From: JAFDVL01 sp043783625
GTDB taxonomy: Bacteria; Acidobacteriota; Blastocatellia; RBC074
DNA: 14,334 nt
NCBI GenBank assembly: GCA_043783625.1
Contig: JAYVZE010000229.1
Coordinates: forward strand, 1-14,334
Direction: 5' to 3'
Numbering within the stretch: position 1 is the first letter of the stretch; every line of letters starts with the position of its first letter. The notes beneath the pieces are model-generated. The model was not told the origin of the DNA. It ran no database searches and saw nothing but the letters and a program-made list of their open reading frames with translations. Made by a program: the position numbers and the translations under genes. This document shows, in pieces, positions 1 through 6,833 of this stretch.

Positions 1-263
1 CTGTTACAGGCTTTCAATTTCGGGAGATTTCCGTCACGCTGGATATTTTTCGCTGGCAGAATGGCGCGACACTTAAATCATCAAAAGAATTGTATGAAGA
101 ATTAACGTGGCAAATTACGGAAGGTGCTCCAATTGGAATTATGCTGCATCATAAGGTGATGGCGGACGAAGCATTTTTATTTGTTGAGGAATTGCTCGAC
201 GTGCTGAAGCAATCCCCGGCGGTGAATTTTCATACGTTCAAAAGTTTTGAGTACCGACTTTAG
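1..263 (+). CDS. Probable polysaccharide deacetylase family protein, C-terminal fragment
   Basis: The reading frame is open from base 3 to the TAG at 261-263, giving about 86 codons; the start lies outside the window. The visible part has a hydrophobic stretch followed by PIGIMLHHKVM, then an acidic helix (EAFLFVEELLDVLKQ) and a closing VNFHTFKSFE. This resembles the end of polysaccharide-deacetylase-like (NodB-fold) proteins, where a late strand carries a histidine close to the metal site and a final helix precedes a short 'F-x-T-F' strand. That assignment rests on pattern memory only. An ABC exporter and a sugar-nucleotide epimerase follow on the same strand, which fits a cell-surface glycan role. 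The last four residues (EYRL) and the stop codon fall inside an inverted repeat, so the natural C-terminus may have been replaced or trimmed by the repeat. Confidence 0.5.
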   Translation, partial: VTGFQFREISVTLDIFRWQNGATLKSSKELYEELTWQITEGAPIGIMLHHKVMADEAFLFVEELLDVLKQSPAVNFHTFKSFEYRL

Positions 264-297
264 CCGGAATCATTCAGCCGACTAAAGTCGGTACTCA
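248..297. repeat. Perfect 16-bp inverted repeat (REP-like hairpin)
   Basis: Bases 248-263 (TGAGTACCGACTTTAG) are the exact reverse complement of 282-297. Inside, after one mismatch, CGG at 265-267 can pair with CCG at 278-280, leaving a loop of about 10 bases. There is no T-run after the right arm, so it is not a standard intrinsic terminator, although it lies between two genes. The left arm is coding: it specifies the last residues and the stop of the upstream gene. The right arm ends 13 bases before the ABC transporter ATG. Such long perfect arms suggest a dispersed palindromic element rather than chance. Confidence 0.8.
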
Positions 298-310
298 GAA
301 AGTAGGCATA

Positions 311-2098
311 ATGAAAAAACAGCAACAGGCAAATTTCAAAGAAATAATCAAACGCCATCTGATGAAGGAACGGCGCAGCATAATTCTTTCGTTTGCCAGC
401 ATGTTGATTCTGACGTTGACGGAATTGCTGGCTCCGTGGCCGCTGAAAATTATCTTTGATTACATCCTGCTGGATCGTCAATTACCACATTCTTTAGCTT
501 GGCTGACACCCGTTATCACACAGGGCAAAGTCACGGCTGTTGTTGTGATTTCATTGGGAATTCTACTGATTTCCGGGTTACGAAGCATCTTTTCCTACTG
601 GCAGGATTTTCTTTTTTCGCGCATTGGTTATCAAATGGTGTACACGCTCCGCCGCGAAGTCTTCGCGCATTTGCAACAACTTTCGCTCAGCTATTACAGC
701 CGTGCCCGCACCGGAGAATTGCTCACCAAAGTCACGGGCGAAACTGAAGTTTTCAAAGATGTATTTGTCGAATCTGTCCTGACTTCTTCTGCGCAAATTT
801 TAACTGTTTTCGGAATGTTAGTTGTGATGTTCTGGTTGAATTGGCGATTGAGTTTGGTGACGCTCGTGACGTTACCAATTCTGTTTTTTGCGCTGGCGTA
901 CATCTATCAAAAAATAAAAATCTCTACTCGCCAACAACGCGAACGCGAAGGTAAAATCGCGGCGCGGGTTAGCGAAGTTCTTTCGTCCGTCACGCTCGTC
1001 AAAGCCTTCGGACGCGAAAAATTTGAACAGGCTCGCTTTGACGAAGAAAGCACTTTGACGCTTGAGCAAGGTATTAAAACAGAGCGAATGGCGGCGGGAG
1101 CGACGCGCACGGTCGAGCTAATCAAAGCCTTTGGATTATGGGCTACCGTATTGTTTGGTGCATTAATGGCGCTGAAAAATCAACTTACACCCGGCGATGT
1201 TTTGGTTTTCACGGCGTACCTGAATGATATGTATAAGCCGCTCAGAAATTTGGCGAAAATCTCGACGCGGCTTTCACGCGCTACGGTCAGCATGCATCGC
1301 ATTGCCGAGATTTTAGATACGGAGCCGGAAACGTGGGATGGCGAATCTGCGGTAGTCGTTTCGCATCTGAACGGTGAAATAATTTTTGATCACGTTTCGT
1401 TTGATTACGGCGACGACAAAGCGGTTTTGCATGATATTTCTTTTAAAATTGCACCCGGTCAACGAGTCGCTTTGGTCGGAGCATCCGGCGCGGGTAAATC
1501 TACCATTGCAAATTTGATCCTGCGTTTTTATCACGCGAAGGCAGGAGCGATTACAATTGATGGCGTAAATGTGGAGCGGTATCAGCGCGAAATGCTGCGG
1601 CGCGAAATCGGAATTGTTATTCAGGATTCGCTGTTGTTCGGAGCTTCAATCCGCGAAAATATTGCCTACGGAAAACCGAAGGCGACAATGTCAGAAATCG
1701 AAGACGCTGCACGACAGGCGTACGCACATGATTTTATTTCCGGGTTGCCGGAAGGTTATGAAACAATTATCGGCGAACGTGGTTCTACGCTTTCCGGCGG
1801 GCAACGCCAACGATTATGCCTGGCGCGGGCAATTATCAAACATCCTTCGATTTTGATTTTGGATGAGCCGACTTCGGCAGTAGATGTAGAGTCGTCCAAT
1901 TTAATTCACACCGCCGTAGACCGCTTGCGAGAAGGCAAAACGACGTTGGTGATTGCGCATCATTTTTCTGATCTTGACAGCTACGATCAAATTTTAGTGC
2001 TGAAACAGGGAAGGTTGATTGAGCAAGGCAAGCACGAAGAATTGCTGGCGCGGCAGGGTGAATATTACAAATTATTTTGTCAGGATCGGATGAATTAA
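311..2098 (+). CDS. ABC exporter with fused transmembrane and ATPase domains (MsbA-type half-transporter)
   Basis: A 595-residue half-transporter of normal length that should work as a homodimer in the inner membrane, exporting a hydrophobic, lipid-linked or drug-like substrate. The N-terminal half is the membrane domain, with hydrophobic segments near residues 23-45, 73-96, 160-200 and 270-290. The C-terminal half is the ATPase: Walker A GASGAGKST (390-398, K396), signature LSGGQRQRL (494-502), Walker B ILILDEP (D518, catalytic E519) and the H-loop AHH (H550). All catalytic residues are intact. The start is the ATG at 311, preceded by AGTAGG with a short 4-base spacer. The neighbouring deacetylase-like and epimerase genes suggest a lipid-linked glycan or exopolysaccharide precursor as substrate, but the sequence does not prove it; multidrug export is the alternative. 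Confidence 0.93.
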   Translation: MKKQQQANFKEIIKRHLMKERRSIILSFASMLILTLTELLAPWPLKIIFDYILLDRQLPHSLAWLTPVITQGKVTAVVVISLGILLISGLRSIFSYWQDFLFSRIGYQMVYTLRREVFAHLQQLSLSYYSRARTGELLTKVTGETEVFKDVFVESVLTSSAQILTVFGMLVVMFWLNWRLSLVTLVTLPILFFALAYIYQKIKISTRQQREREGKIAARVSEVLSSVTLVKAFGREKFEQARFDEESTLTLEQGIKTERMAAGATRTVELIKAFGLWATVLFGALMALKNQLTPGDVLVFTAYLNDMYKPLRNLAKISTRLSRATVSMHRIAEILDTEPETWDGESAVVVSHLNGEIIFDHVSFDYGDDKAVLHDISFKIAPGQRVALVGASGAGKSTIANLILRFYHAKAGAITIDGVNVERYQREMLRREIGIVIQDSLLFGASIRENIAYGKPKATMSEIEDAARQAYAHDFISGLPEGYETIIGERGSTLSGGQRQRLCLARAIIKHPSILILDEPTSAVDVESSNLIHTAVDRLREGKTTLVIAHHFSDLDSYDQILVLKQGRLIEQGKHEELLARQGEYYKLFCQDRMN

Positions 2099-2130
2099 AA
2101 GTGCTTTTGCTTCTTATGCCACATTGTCTT

Positions 2131-2316
2131 TCGGTCGCGTAGCGACAGATTGAATTTAGCCGTGGCGTTTTAACCCACGGTAAGCGTAGGGTTAATGATA
2201 GCGTCGCGTAGTGACGCCTGAATTCAATCGTCACTGACGTGACGGATAAAGAAAGTGCCAATCTTCCCGTGGGTTGAAACGCCACGGCTAAATTCAGGCG
2301 TCGCTCTGCGACGAAG
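2131..2316. repeat. Composite intergenic repeat: 30-bp inverted repeat plus four mini-hairpins
   Basis: This fills most of the 245-base gap between the ABC transporter and the epimerase. Arms at 2151-2180 and 2267-2296 are 30 bases long and reverse complementary with a single mismatch. Four small hairpins built on a GTCGC/GCGAC theme surround and fill them: GTCGC-GTA-GCGAC at 2134-2146, a 7-bp stem at 2201-2217 (GCGTCGC / GTGACGC, one G-T pair), CGTCAC-TGAC-GTGACG at 2229-2244, and CGTCGC-TCT-GCGACG at 2298-2312. There is no open frame of interest and no transposase. The architecture resembles bacterial REP/BIME mosaics. The right end lies just before the epimerase AAGGA site (2326-2330). Confidence 0.8.
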
Positions 2317-2343
2317 AAGTTTTATAAGGAAATCACGACATCA

Positions 2344-3312
2344 ATGAATGCAGGTAGTATTTTAGTAACAGGCGGCGCAGGCTTTATTGGCAGCCATCTC
2401 ATAGATCGTTTGCTTGCCACGACCAATGCTCGCGTCGTCGTGGTAGATAATTTCAGCGATTATTATGCGCCGGAAATTAAGCTCGCCAATGTTCGTCCAC
2501 ACCTTGAAAATCCACGGTATCAGCTTCATAAAATTGACATCCGCGATTTCGACCAACTCCAGGCAATCATAAGCGCGAATTCTTTCGAGACAATTATTCA
2601 CCTCGCCGCCTGCACCGGAGTTCGTCCTTCACTTGACCAAGCCAGATTTTATGAACAGGTGAATGTCACGGGAACTCTGAATTTATTGGAGCTGGCTCGT
2701 GAATTCAAAATTGAACGCTTTATTTTTGGTTCTTCCAGTTCGGTGTACGGCGGGAATCCGAATGCTCCGTTCAGTGAAGAAATGTTGCCGATGCCGATTT
2801 CGCCCTACGCCGCGACCAAAGCCGCCGGCGAAATGCTGGCGTACACGTACAGCCATTTATACAACATCAAAACCGTTTGCCTACGCTTTTTTACCGTCTA
2901 TGGTCCGCGTCAACGACCTGATTTAGCCATTCACAAATTCGCTCGTTTGATGAGTGAAAATAAACCGATTCCGGTTTTTGGCGACGGCACAACGCAGCGC
3001 GATTACACTTTTGTAGACGATATTGTGAATGGAATTATTGCCGCGCTGGATTATAATTTGACACCGTACGAAGCCATCAATCTCGGCTGTTCGCAAATGA
3101 TTTCACTGAATCATTTGATTGAAGTCATTGAATCGGTGTTAGGTATCAAAGCCAATATTGACAGGCTCCCAATGCACCCCGGAGATTTATTGCTGACTCA
3201 CGCCGACATCAGCAAAGCTGAAAAATTGTTGGGTTACGCGCCGCAGACGACGATTGAAAACGGGGTCGGAAAATTCGTTGAATGGTTTCGATCTGTTGAG
3301 AATTCAAAATGA
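2344..3312 (+). CDS. NAD-dependent sugar-nucleotide epimerase (UDP-glucuronate/UDP-glucose 4-epimerase-like, SDR family)
   Basis: A 322-residue extended short-chain dehydrogenase of usual length, cytoplasmic, interconverting UDP-sugars at C4 through a 4-keto intermediate with bound NAD. It begins with a Rossmann motif, GGAGFIGSHL (around residues 10-19), has the acidic residue that binds NAD ribose (VVVDNFSDYY), a conserved SSSSVYG segment, and the catalytic Tyr/Lys pair in PYAATKAAGE (Y155, K159). TGVRPS and the C-terminal PGDLLLTHADISKAEKLLGY are typical of UDP-glucuronate 4-epimerases and close relatives; the exact sugar cannot be fixed from sequence. The ATG at 2344 follows AAGGA (2326-2330) at a longish 13-base spacing. 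Its TGA overlaps the next gene's ATG. It likely supplies an activated sugar for the glycan handled by the upstream genes. Confidence 0.9.
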   Translation: MNAGSILVTGGAGFIGSHLIDRLLATTNARVVVVDNFSDYYAPEIKLANVRPHLENPRYQLHKIDIRDFDQLQAIISANSFETIIHLAACTGVRPSLDQARFYEQVNVTGTLNLLELAREFKIERFIFGSSSSVYGGNPNAPFSEEMLPMPISPYAATKAAGEMLAYTYSHLYNIKTVCLRFFTVYGPRQRPDLAIHKFARLMSENKPIPVFGDGTTQRDYTFVDDIVNGIIAALDYNLTPYEAINLGCSQMISLNHLIEVIESVLGIKANIDRLPMHPGDLLLTHADISKAEKLLGYAPQTTIENGVGKFVEWFRSVENSK

Positions 3313-3902
3313 GTAAAGAAGAAATCCAGGCACTTTTGCGGCGTAATCTGACGCCCGAAAAACAATCTATCTCCACTGAAGAAGGATTAGAAGTCGCCAA
3401 AGCCGCCATCAAGGCTGCCCATGAAAAAGGCATCATGTGCGCACTCGCAGGCGGATTAGCTATGCACCTGTATGGCTTCACGCGTGCGACAACCGACGTA
3501 GACATGATTGCGAATCAATTGCTGGGCTGGGAAGCCAAAGATAAATTAAGCTTCGGCGGTGAAACAGTTTCGACAGGCAAGCGCGAAATTGATTTGAAAT
3601 GGATTGTCCGCGATGATTTCTTCCGCGAATTTTACGAAGCCGCTCTGCGCGATGCCGTCGAAACCGATGAAGGATTTTTCATCATTAGCCCCGAATGGAT
3701 GGTGATTCTGAAATACATCGCCGGACGCGGCAAAGATCAAATTGATTTGTTGTGGCTGCTGCAACAACCGAATTTAGTTAATCGTGATGAAGTGCGAAAA
3801 TTGATGAATGAAGTAATGGGCGAAAAGGCGGCGGCGTTGCCGTTGCGCGAATTGGAAAGATTATTTCAGCAGGCAGAAATGACGAGTAGCAGTGAAGGGT
3901 AA
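3309..3902 (+). CDS. Nucleotidyltransferase-fold protein (MNT/AbiEii-like), function unassigned
   Basis: A 197-residue soluble protein. The segment ALAGGLAMHLYGFTRATTDVDM carries the hallmark of minimal nucleotidyltransferases: a Gly-Gly pair (G48, G49) followed by a T-x-D-x-D metal-binding pattern (D63, D65). A later IISPEWMVILKYIAGRGKDQIDLLWLL block matches the helical region seen in AbiEii/DUF6036-type members, where the lysine and the D-x-x-D region are retained. Family members transfer NMPs to protein, RNA or small substrates; some are toxins of type IV-like systems, others are housekeeping. No antitoxin-like partner gene is next to it. Its ATG overlaps the epimerase TGA (ATGA at 3309-3312), which implies translational coupling to that gene. 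I am fairly sure of the fold and not of the function. Confidence 0.75.
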   Translation: MSKEEIQALLRRNLTPEKQSISTEEGLEVAKAAIKAAHEKGIMCALAGGLAMHLYGFTRATTDVDMIANQLLGWEAKDKLSFGGETVSTGKREIDLKWIVRDDFFREFYEAALRDAVETDEGFFIISPEWMVILKYIAGRGKDQIDLLWLLQQPNLVNRDEVRKLMNEVMGEKAAALPLRELERLFQQAEMTSSSEG

Positions 3903-3907
3903 AGATC

Positions 3908-3934
3908 AATTGTCTCTGCACTGCGGAGACAATT
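3908..3934. repeat. Intergenic hairpin between the nucleotidyltransferase and HerA genes
   Basis: AATTGTCTC at 3908-3916 pairs perfectly with GAGACAATT at 3926-3934. The stem can extend inward by a T-G pair and two Watson-Crick pairs to leave a 3-base loop, so about 12 bp in all. Only TTT partly overlaps the 3' side and GGG follows, so it is not a convincing intrinsic terminator. It may protect the upstream 3' end, attenuate read-through, or mark the boundary of the left gene group. HerA begins 15 bases downstream. Confidence 0.6.
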
Positions 3935-3949
3935 TGGGTAAATAATAAT

Positions 3950-5623
3950 ATGCAAGAAACACTAATCGGAACAGTTAAAGGCCCCGGCGAAAATCCGCAC
4001 GAATATACGTTTATTACCAGCGATAACAAAAGCACGCGCATTGGCGAATTTGTGTACTACATCGCGGATACGGGGGATGATGCGGGCAAGTTGAATATCA
4101 TTGGAACCATTACCGAACGGACGCTGGTGCGCAGTTTGCCGGATAGTTTTCTGGCGGATCCGAATACGCCGCCTTCGTTGATTGCGAGCTTGATTGGCTT
4201 GCCGGATTCGGAGGTGGAACTGTACGAAATCACGGTTGAAGCCATCGGATATTTCAGCGAAGGGATGGGCGATTTTATTAATCCCAGAATTCCTCCGATG
4301 CCCGGACAGCCTGTGTTTATTGCTTCTAATGAAATGTTGTCGAAGATGCTTTCGCCGAAGCAAAAGGGACAAGTCGGCGGTGCGCACATCGGATCGCTGC
4401 TCACGCGTAAGAAAGACGAAGTGCCGATTGTGCTTTCGGTGAAGGATGTTGTTTCGACTCATCTGGCAGTGTTGGCGAGTACCGGCGCGGGAAAAAGTTA
4501 TACGGCGAGTGTGTTAATTGAAGAATTGATGATGCCGCATAATCGTGCAGCGGTGCTGATTGTTGATCCGCACGGCGAATATCATACGCTGACGGAATTG
4601 CACAAACACCCTGCTTTTAAAGGCGATGACGGCTATGCGCCGGAAGTGAAAATCTTTACGCCGGAAAAAATTAAGGTTCGCATGTCTTCGCTGACCGAAG
4701 CGGACATTACGTATTTATTGCCGGAAATGACGGAGAAAATGAAGTCAATTTTGTCTCCGGCTTATCGCGCCGTAGTTAATGCGCATCCCAATGGAATGTG
4801 GGGCTACAAAGATTTAGAGAACGAAATCATGGCGCAAAAATACGAAGACGAAAAAGGCAAAGGCGGAGGAAATTCAAGTACGATTGACGCGCTGGAATGG
4901 CGATTGAAACGCCGCTTCGAGCAAAGCCGAACGTTTTCCGATCACGAACATATTGAATTAAGTGAGATGTTTCGTCCCGGTCAATGCACGGTGTTACAGC
5001 TTTCTGACATCGAAGAAAATGAACAGCAGGTGATTGTCGGAACGTTGCTGCGCCGCATTAATAAAGCGCGGGTTTCGACCGAACGCGGACAGGCTCACGC
5101 GGGAGATGAAAGCTTTTTGCCGTATCCGGTTTTTGTGTTGCTGGAGGAATCGCACCGCTACGCGCCCGCTGGAACGCAGGTGGTTTCGACGAATATTTTG
5201 AAAACAATTTTGTCCGAAGGTCGTAAATTCGGCGTTGGTATCGGACTGATTACGCAACGTCCGGGCAAGCTGGATCAGGACGTGTTGTCGCAATGTATGA
5301 CGCAGTTCATTATGCGGATTGTGAATCCGATAGATCAGCAAACGATTGCTTCATCGGTGGAAGGCGCGGGGCGCAGATTGCTGGACGAATTGCCCGCGCT
5401 GACGAAAGGACAAGTCATTGTGTCTGGCGTAGCGATCAATACTCCTGTACTGTGTCAGGTTCGTTCGAGGATTACGAAACACGGTGGCGAAACAATAGAC
5501 GCTCCGGCGCGGTGGGAAAAATATTTTTCGGACTCCGAGAAAAAGTCCCGCGAACGTGACGAAGCAAAATTAGTGAAGCCGAAACCGAAGGATGTGTATA
5601 CGAAAGATGGATGGGACTTGTAA
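3950..5623 (+). CDS. HerA-type hexameric DNA-translocating ATPase (HAS-barrel plus DUF87 domain)
   Basis: A 557-residue cytoplasmic ATPase of the HerA/FtsK superfamily, which pumps double-stranded DNA and commonly works with the nuclease NurA in end resection or, in defence loci, with other effectors. The N-terminal 95 or so residues look like a HAS-barrel (IGTVKGPGENPHEYTFIT...). The ATPase core has Walker A STGAGKSYT (177-185, K182), with VDPHGEYH soon after, and Walker B VFVLLEESHRYAP (catalytic E399/E400). The segment ITQRPGKLDQDVLSQC and then NPIDQQ are characteristic of HerA. All key residues are present and the length is normal. The ATG at 3950 lacks a clear Shine-Dalgarno site. No NurA-like ORF is adjacent; the preceding gene is a nucleotidyltransferase. 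A role in repair or chromosome maintenance is the default; a defence role is possible but unsupported. Confidence 0.88.
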   Translation: MQETLIGTVKGPGENPHEYTFITSDNKSTRIGEFVYYIADTGDDAGKLNIIGTITERTLVRSLPDSFLADPNTPPSLIASLIGLPDSEVELYEITVEAIGYFSEGMGDFINPRIPPMPGQPVFIASNEMLSKMLSPKQKGQVGGAHIGSLLTRKKDEVPIVLSVKDVVSTHLAVLASTGAGKSYTASVLIEELMMPHNRAAVLIVDPHGEYHTLTELHKHPAFKGDDGYAPEVKIFTPEKIKVRMSSLTEADITYLLPEMTEKMKSILSPAYRAVVNAHPNGMWGYKDLENEIMAQKYEDEKGKGGGNSSTIDALEWRLKRRFEQSRTFSDHEHIELSEMFRPGQCTVLQLSDIEENEQQVIVGTLLRRINKARVSTERGQAHAGDESFLPYPVFVLLEESHRYAPAGTQVVSTNILKTILSEGRKFGVGIGLITQRPGKLDQDVLSQCMTQFIMRIVNPIDQQTIASSVEGAGRRLLDELPALTKGQVIVSGVAINTPVLCQVRSRITKHGGETIDAPARWEKYFSDSEKKSRERDEAKLVKPKPKDVYTKDGWDL

Positions 5624-5639
5624 AAGTCAAAAGTCAAAA
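5622..5639. repeat. Short tandem heptamer repeat (AAAAGTC, 2.5 copies)
   Basis: Two full AAAAGTC units and a partial third begin inside the TAA stop codon of the HerA gene (5621-5623). The period is 7 bases. No function is evident; it resembles short tandemly repeated heptamers found between genes in some bacterial phyla. Confidence 0.6.
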
Positions 5640-5683
5640 TATTCGGGGCGAGTCTGATTTGTCTTAAATTATTGTTACAAAAA

Positions 5684-6628
5684 ATGAGTATTGAAAATAA
5701 GAATCGAATTAAAAGTTTTCGTCCACCGTCCACGAATAAACAGTCATCATCTACCACGGGGCGAACACCGCTTAGTTATAAGCCACCGACAAACAATAAC
5801 CGTACACCGGTGAAAATTTCCCGACCACTGACTACGGATACTCGACCTCCGCTGAAAGGTACAAATCTTCAATGCTGGAAGCTGACTTTAGAATATGACG
5901 GGACGAAATATCACGGCTGGCAGGAACAGATTAACGCGAAGACAATTCAAGGAGAGCTACGAAAAGCGGCAGAAGATTTATTTGGTGGACGGGTTGAACT
6001 TGGCGGTGCGGGGCGGACGGATGCGGGCGTCCATGCTTTACAGCAGGTGGCGCACATGAAATTTCTTCGGAGAGGGGAAGTGGGAGTTAAGCGATCCAAT
6101 TTTAAACCACAGGAAATAATTTACGGTCTTAATGACCGATTACCAGCGGATATTTGTATTGTTGATGTGAATGAAGTGCATCCGAATTTTCACGCCCGGC
6201 ATGAAGCGAGGACGCGAACATACATGTACCAAATCTCAACGCGGAAAACTGCTTTTGATAAAAAACAAGTTTGGTGGATCAAAGATAAGTTAGATGTGGC
6301 GGCGATGTCGAAATGTGCAAAATTATTAGTTGGTCGTCACGATTTCTCAGCATTTCGCAAACATGATCAAGCTCGACCGGATGAGTCAACGATTGTGGCA
6401 GTTGATGCGGCAGAAGTAATCCTTGATAACCATTTGATAATTTTTCGGATTACCGCCTCACATTTTTTATGGAACATGGTGCGCCGCCTGATGGGTGCTT
6501 TGGTAGAAGTTGGCAGGCATACTGTCAGCGTTGAGGAGTTTGAGAAACTATTAACCAATGATTCACGCGAGATGAATGCTTTGACGGCTCCACCCTCAGG
6601 ATTATTTTTGGCTAGAATTGAGTACTGA
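5684..6628 (+). CDS. truA: tRNA pseudouridine(38-40) synthase TruA with a disordered N-terminal extension
   Basis: TruA isomerises uridines 38, 39 and 40 of the tRNA anticodon stem-loop to pseudouridine. The core begins at CWKLTLEYDGTKYHGWQ and includes GAGRTDAGVHA with the catalytic aspartate (gat at 6020-6022; residue 113 counted from the ATG at 5684). Later come NFHARHEARTRTYMYQI, HDFSAFRKHDQ and HFLWNMVRRLMGAL, all family-typical. The product from 5684 is 314 residues, against roughly 245-280 for ordinary TruA. The excess is an N-terminal tail of about 60 residues rich in P, T, S, N, K and R, with no obvious fold. The frame opens with a TTG at 5672, but the ATG at 5684 is a more natural start; neither has a Shine-Dalgarno site. 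A start nearer the core is possible only with an unusual codon, since no ATG lies between the tail and the core. Confidence 0.92.
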   Translation: MSIENKNRIKSFRPPSTNKQSSSTTGRTPLSYKPPTNNNRTPVKISRPLTTDTRPPLKGTNLQCWKLTLEYDGTKYHGWQEQINAKTIQGELRKAAEDLFGGRVELGGAGRTDAGVHALQQVAHMKFLRRGEVGVKRSNFKPQEIIYGLNDRLPADICIVDVNEVHPNFHARHEARTRTYMYQISTRKTAFDKKQVWWIKDKLDVAAMSKCAKLLVGRHDFSAFRKHDQARPDESTIVAVDAAEVILDNHLIIFRITASHFLWNMVRRLMGALVEVGRHTVSVEEFEKLLTNDSREMNALTAPPSGLFLARIEY

Positions 6629-6651
6629 TAATTTGTCGTTTAAAAAAAATG

Positions 6652-6679
6652 TTGACAAGTAACCACATCCATCAATAAT
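6652..6679 (+). promoter_or_regulatory. Sigma70-type promoter for the pilin unit
   Basis: A perfect -35 hexamer TTGACA (6652-6657) is followed after 16 bases by AATAAT (6674-6679), which matches the -10 consensus in five of six positions. Transcription would start near 6686, giving a leader of about 140-150 bases before the pilin start. It is the strongest promoter-like sequence I see in the window. Confidence 0.6.
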
Positions 6680-6685
6680 GATGGA

Positions 6686-6830
6686 GCGTTCTCCGCAGTC
6701 CCGCCGAGAAACCTTTGATCGTCCCGATCATTTCAGCTAACCACGAAACAAACTCCGACTTGCCTGACAAAAGCCGCGCTGCGCGACAATCCAGAAGAGG
6801 CAAGATCAATTTCTATCGAAAAAGGCAATG
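6686..6830 (+). promoter_or_regulatory. Structured 5' leader of the pilin gene with alternative pairing to the ribosome binding site
   Basis: The leader holds a perfect hairpin TGATCG-TCC-CGATCA (6716-6730). It is followed by CTTGCCT (6759-6765), which pairs perfectly with AGGCAAG (6798-6804). That stem encloses a small GC hairpin, CGCG-CTG-CGCG (6775-6785). A second AGGCAA at 6823-6828 overlaps the Shine-Dalgarno AAAGG (6821-6825) and can pair with the same TTGCCT, so two mutually exclusive folds are possible: one leaves the ribosome site free, one hides it. I cannot match it to a known riboswitch; it lacks the conserved cores I associate with c-di-GMP (GEMM) elements, which often precede pilin genes. 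A regulatory role is inference. Confidence 0.4.
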
Positions 6831-6833
6831 AAT

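Noticed and set aside
1836..2285. 149-codon open frame on the minus strand over the end of the ABC gene and the repeat region
   Set aside because: It is antisense to a certain coding region and to palindromic repeats; composition is low-complexity and no family pattern is visible.
2131..2316. CRISPR array
   Set aside because: The repeats are inverted, irregular in spacing and mini-hairpin based; there are no equal-length direct repeats with unique spacers.
3309..3902. Complete toxin-antitoxin module
   Set aside because: There is no partner gene of antitoxin type next to the nucleotidyltransferase; its neighbours are an epimerase and HerA.
3962..4462. 166-codon open frame on the minus strand within the HerA gene
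   Set aside because: It is the reverse shadow of HerA; the protein is full of R, H and N with no domain-like segment.
6686..6830. Known c-di-GMP (GEMM) riboswitch in front of the pilin
   Set aside because: The conserved core segments I would expect are missing, so I report only an unassigned structured leader.
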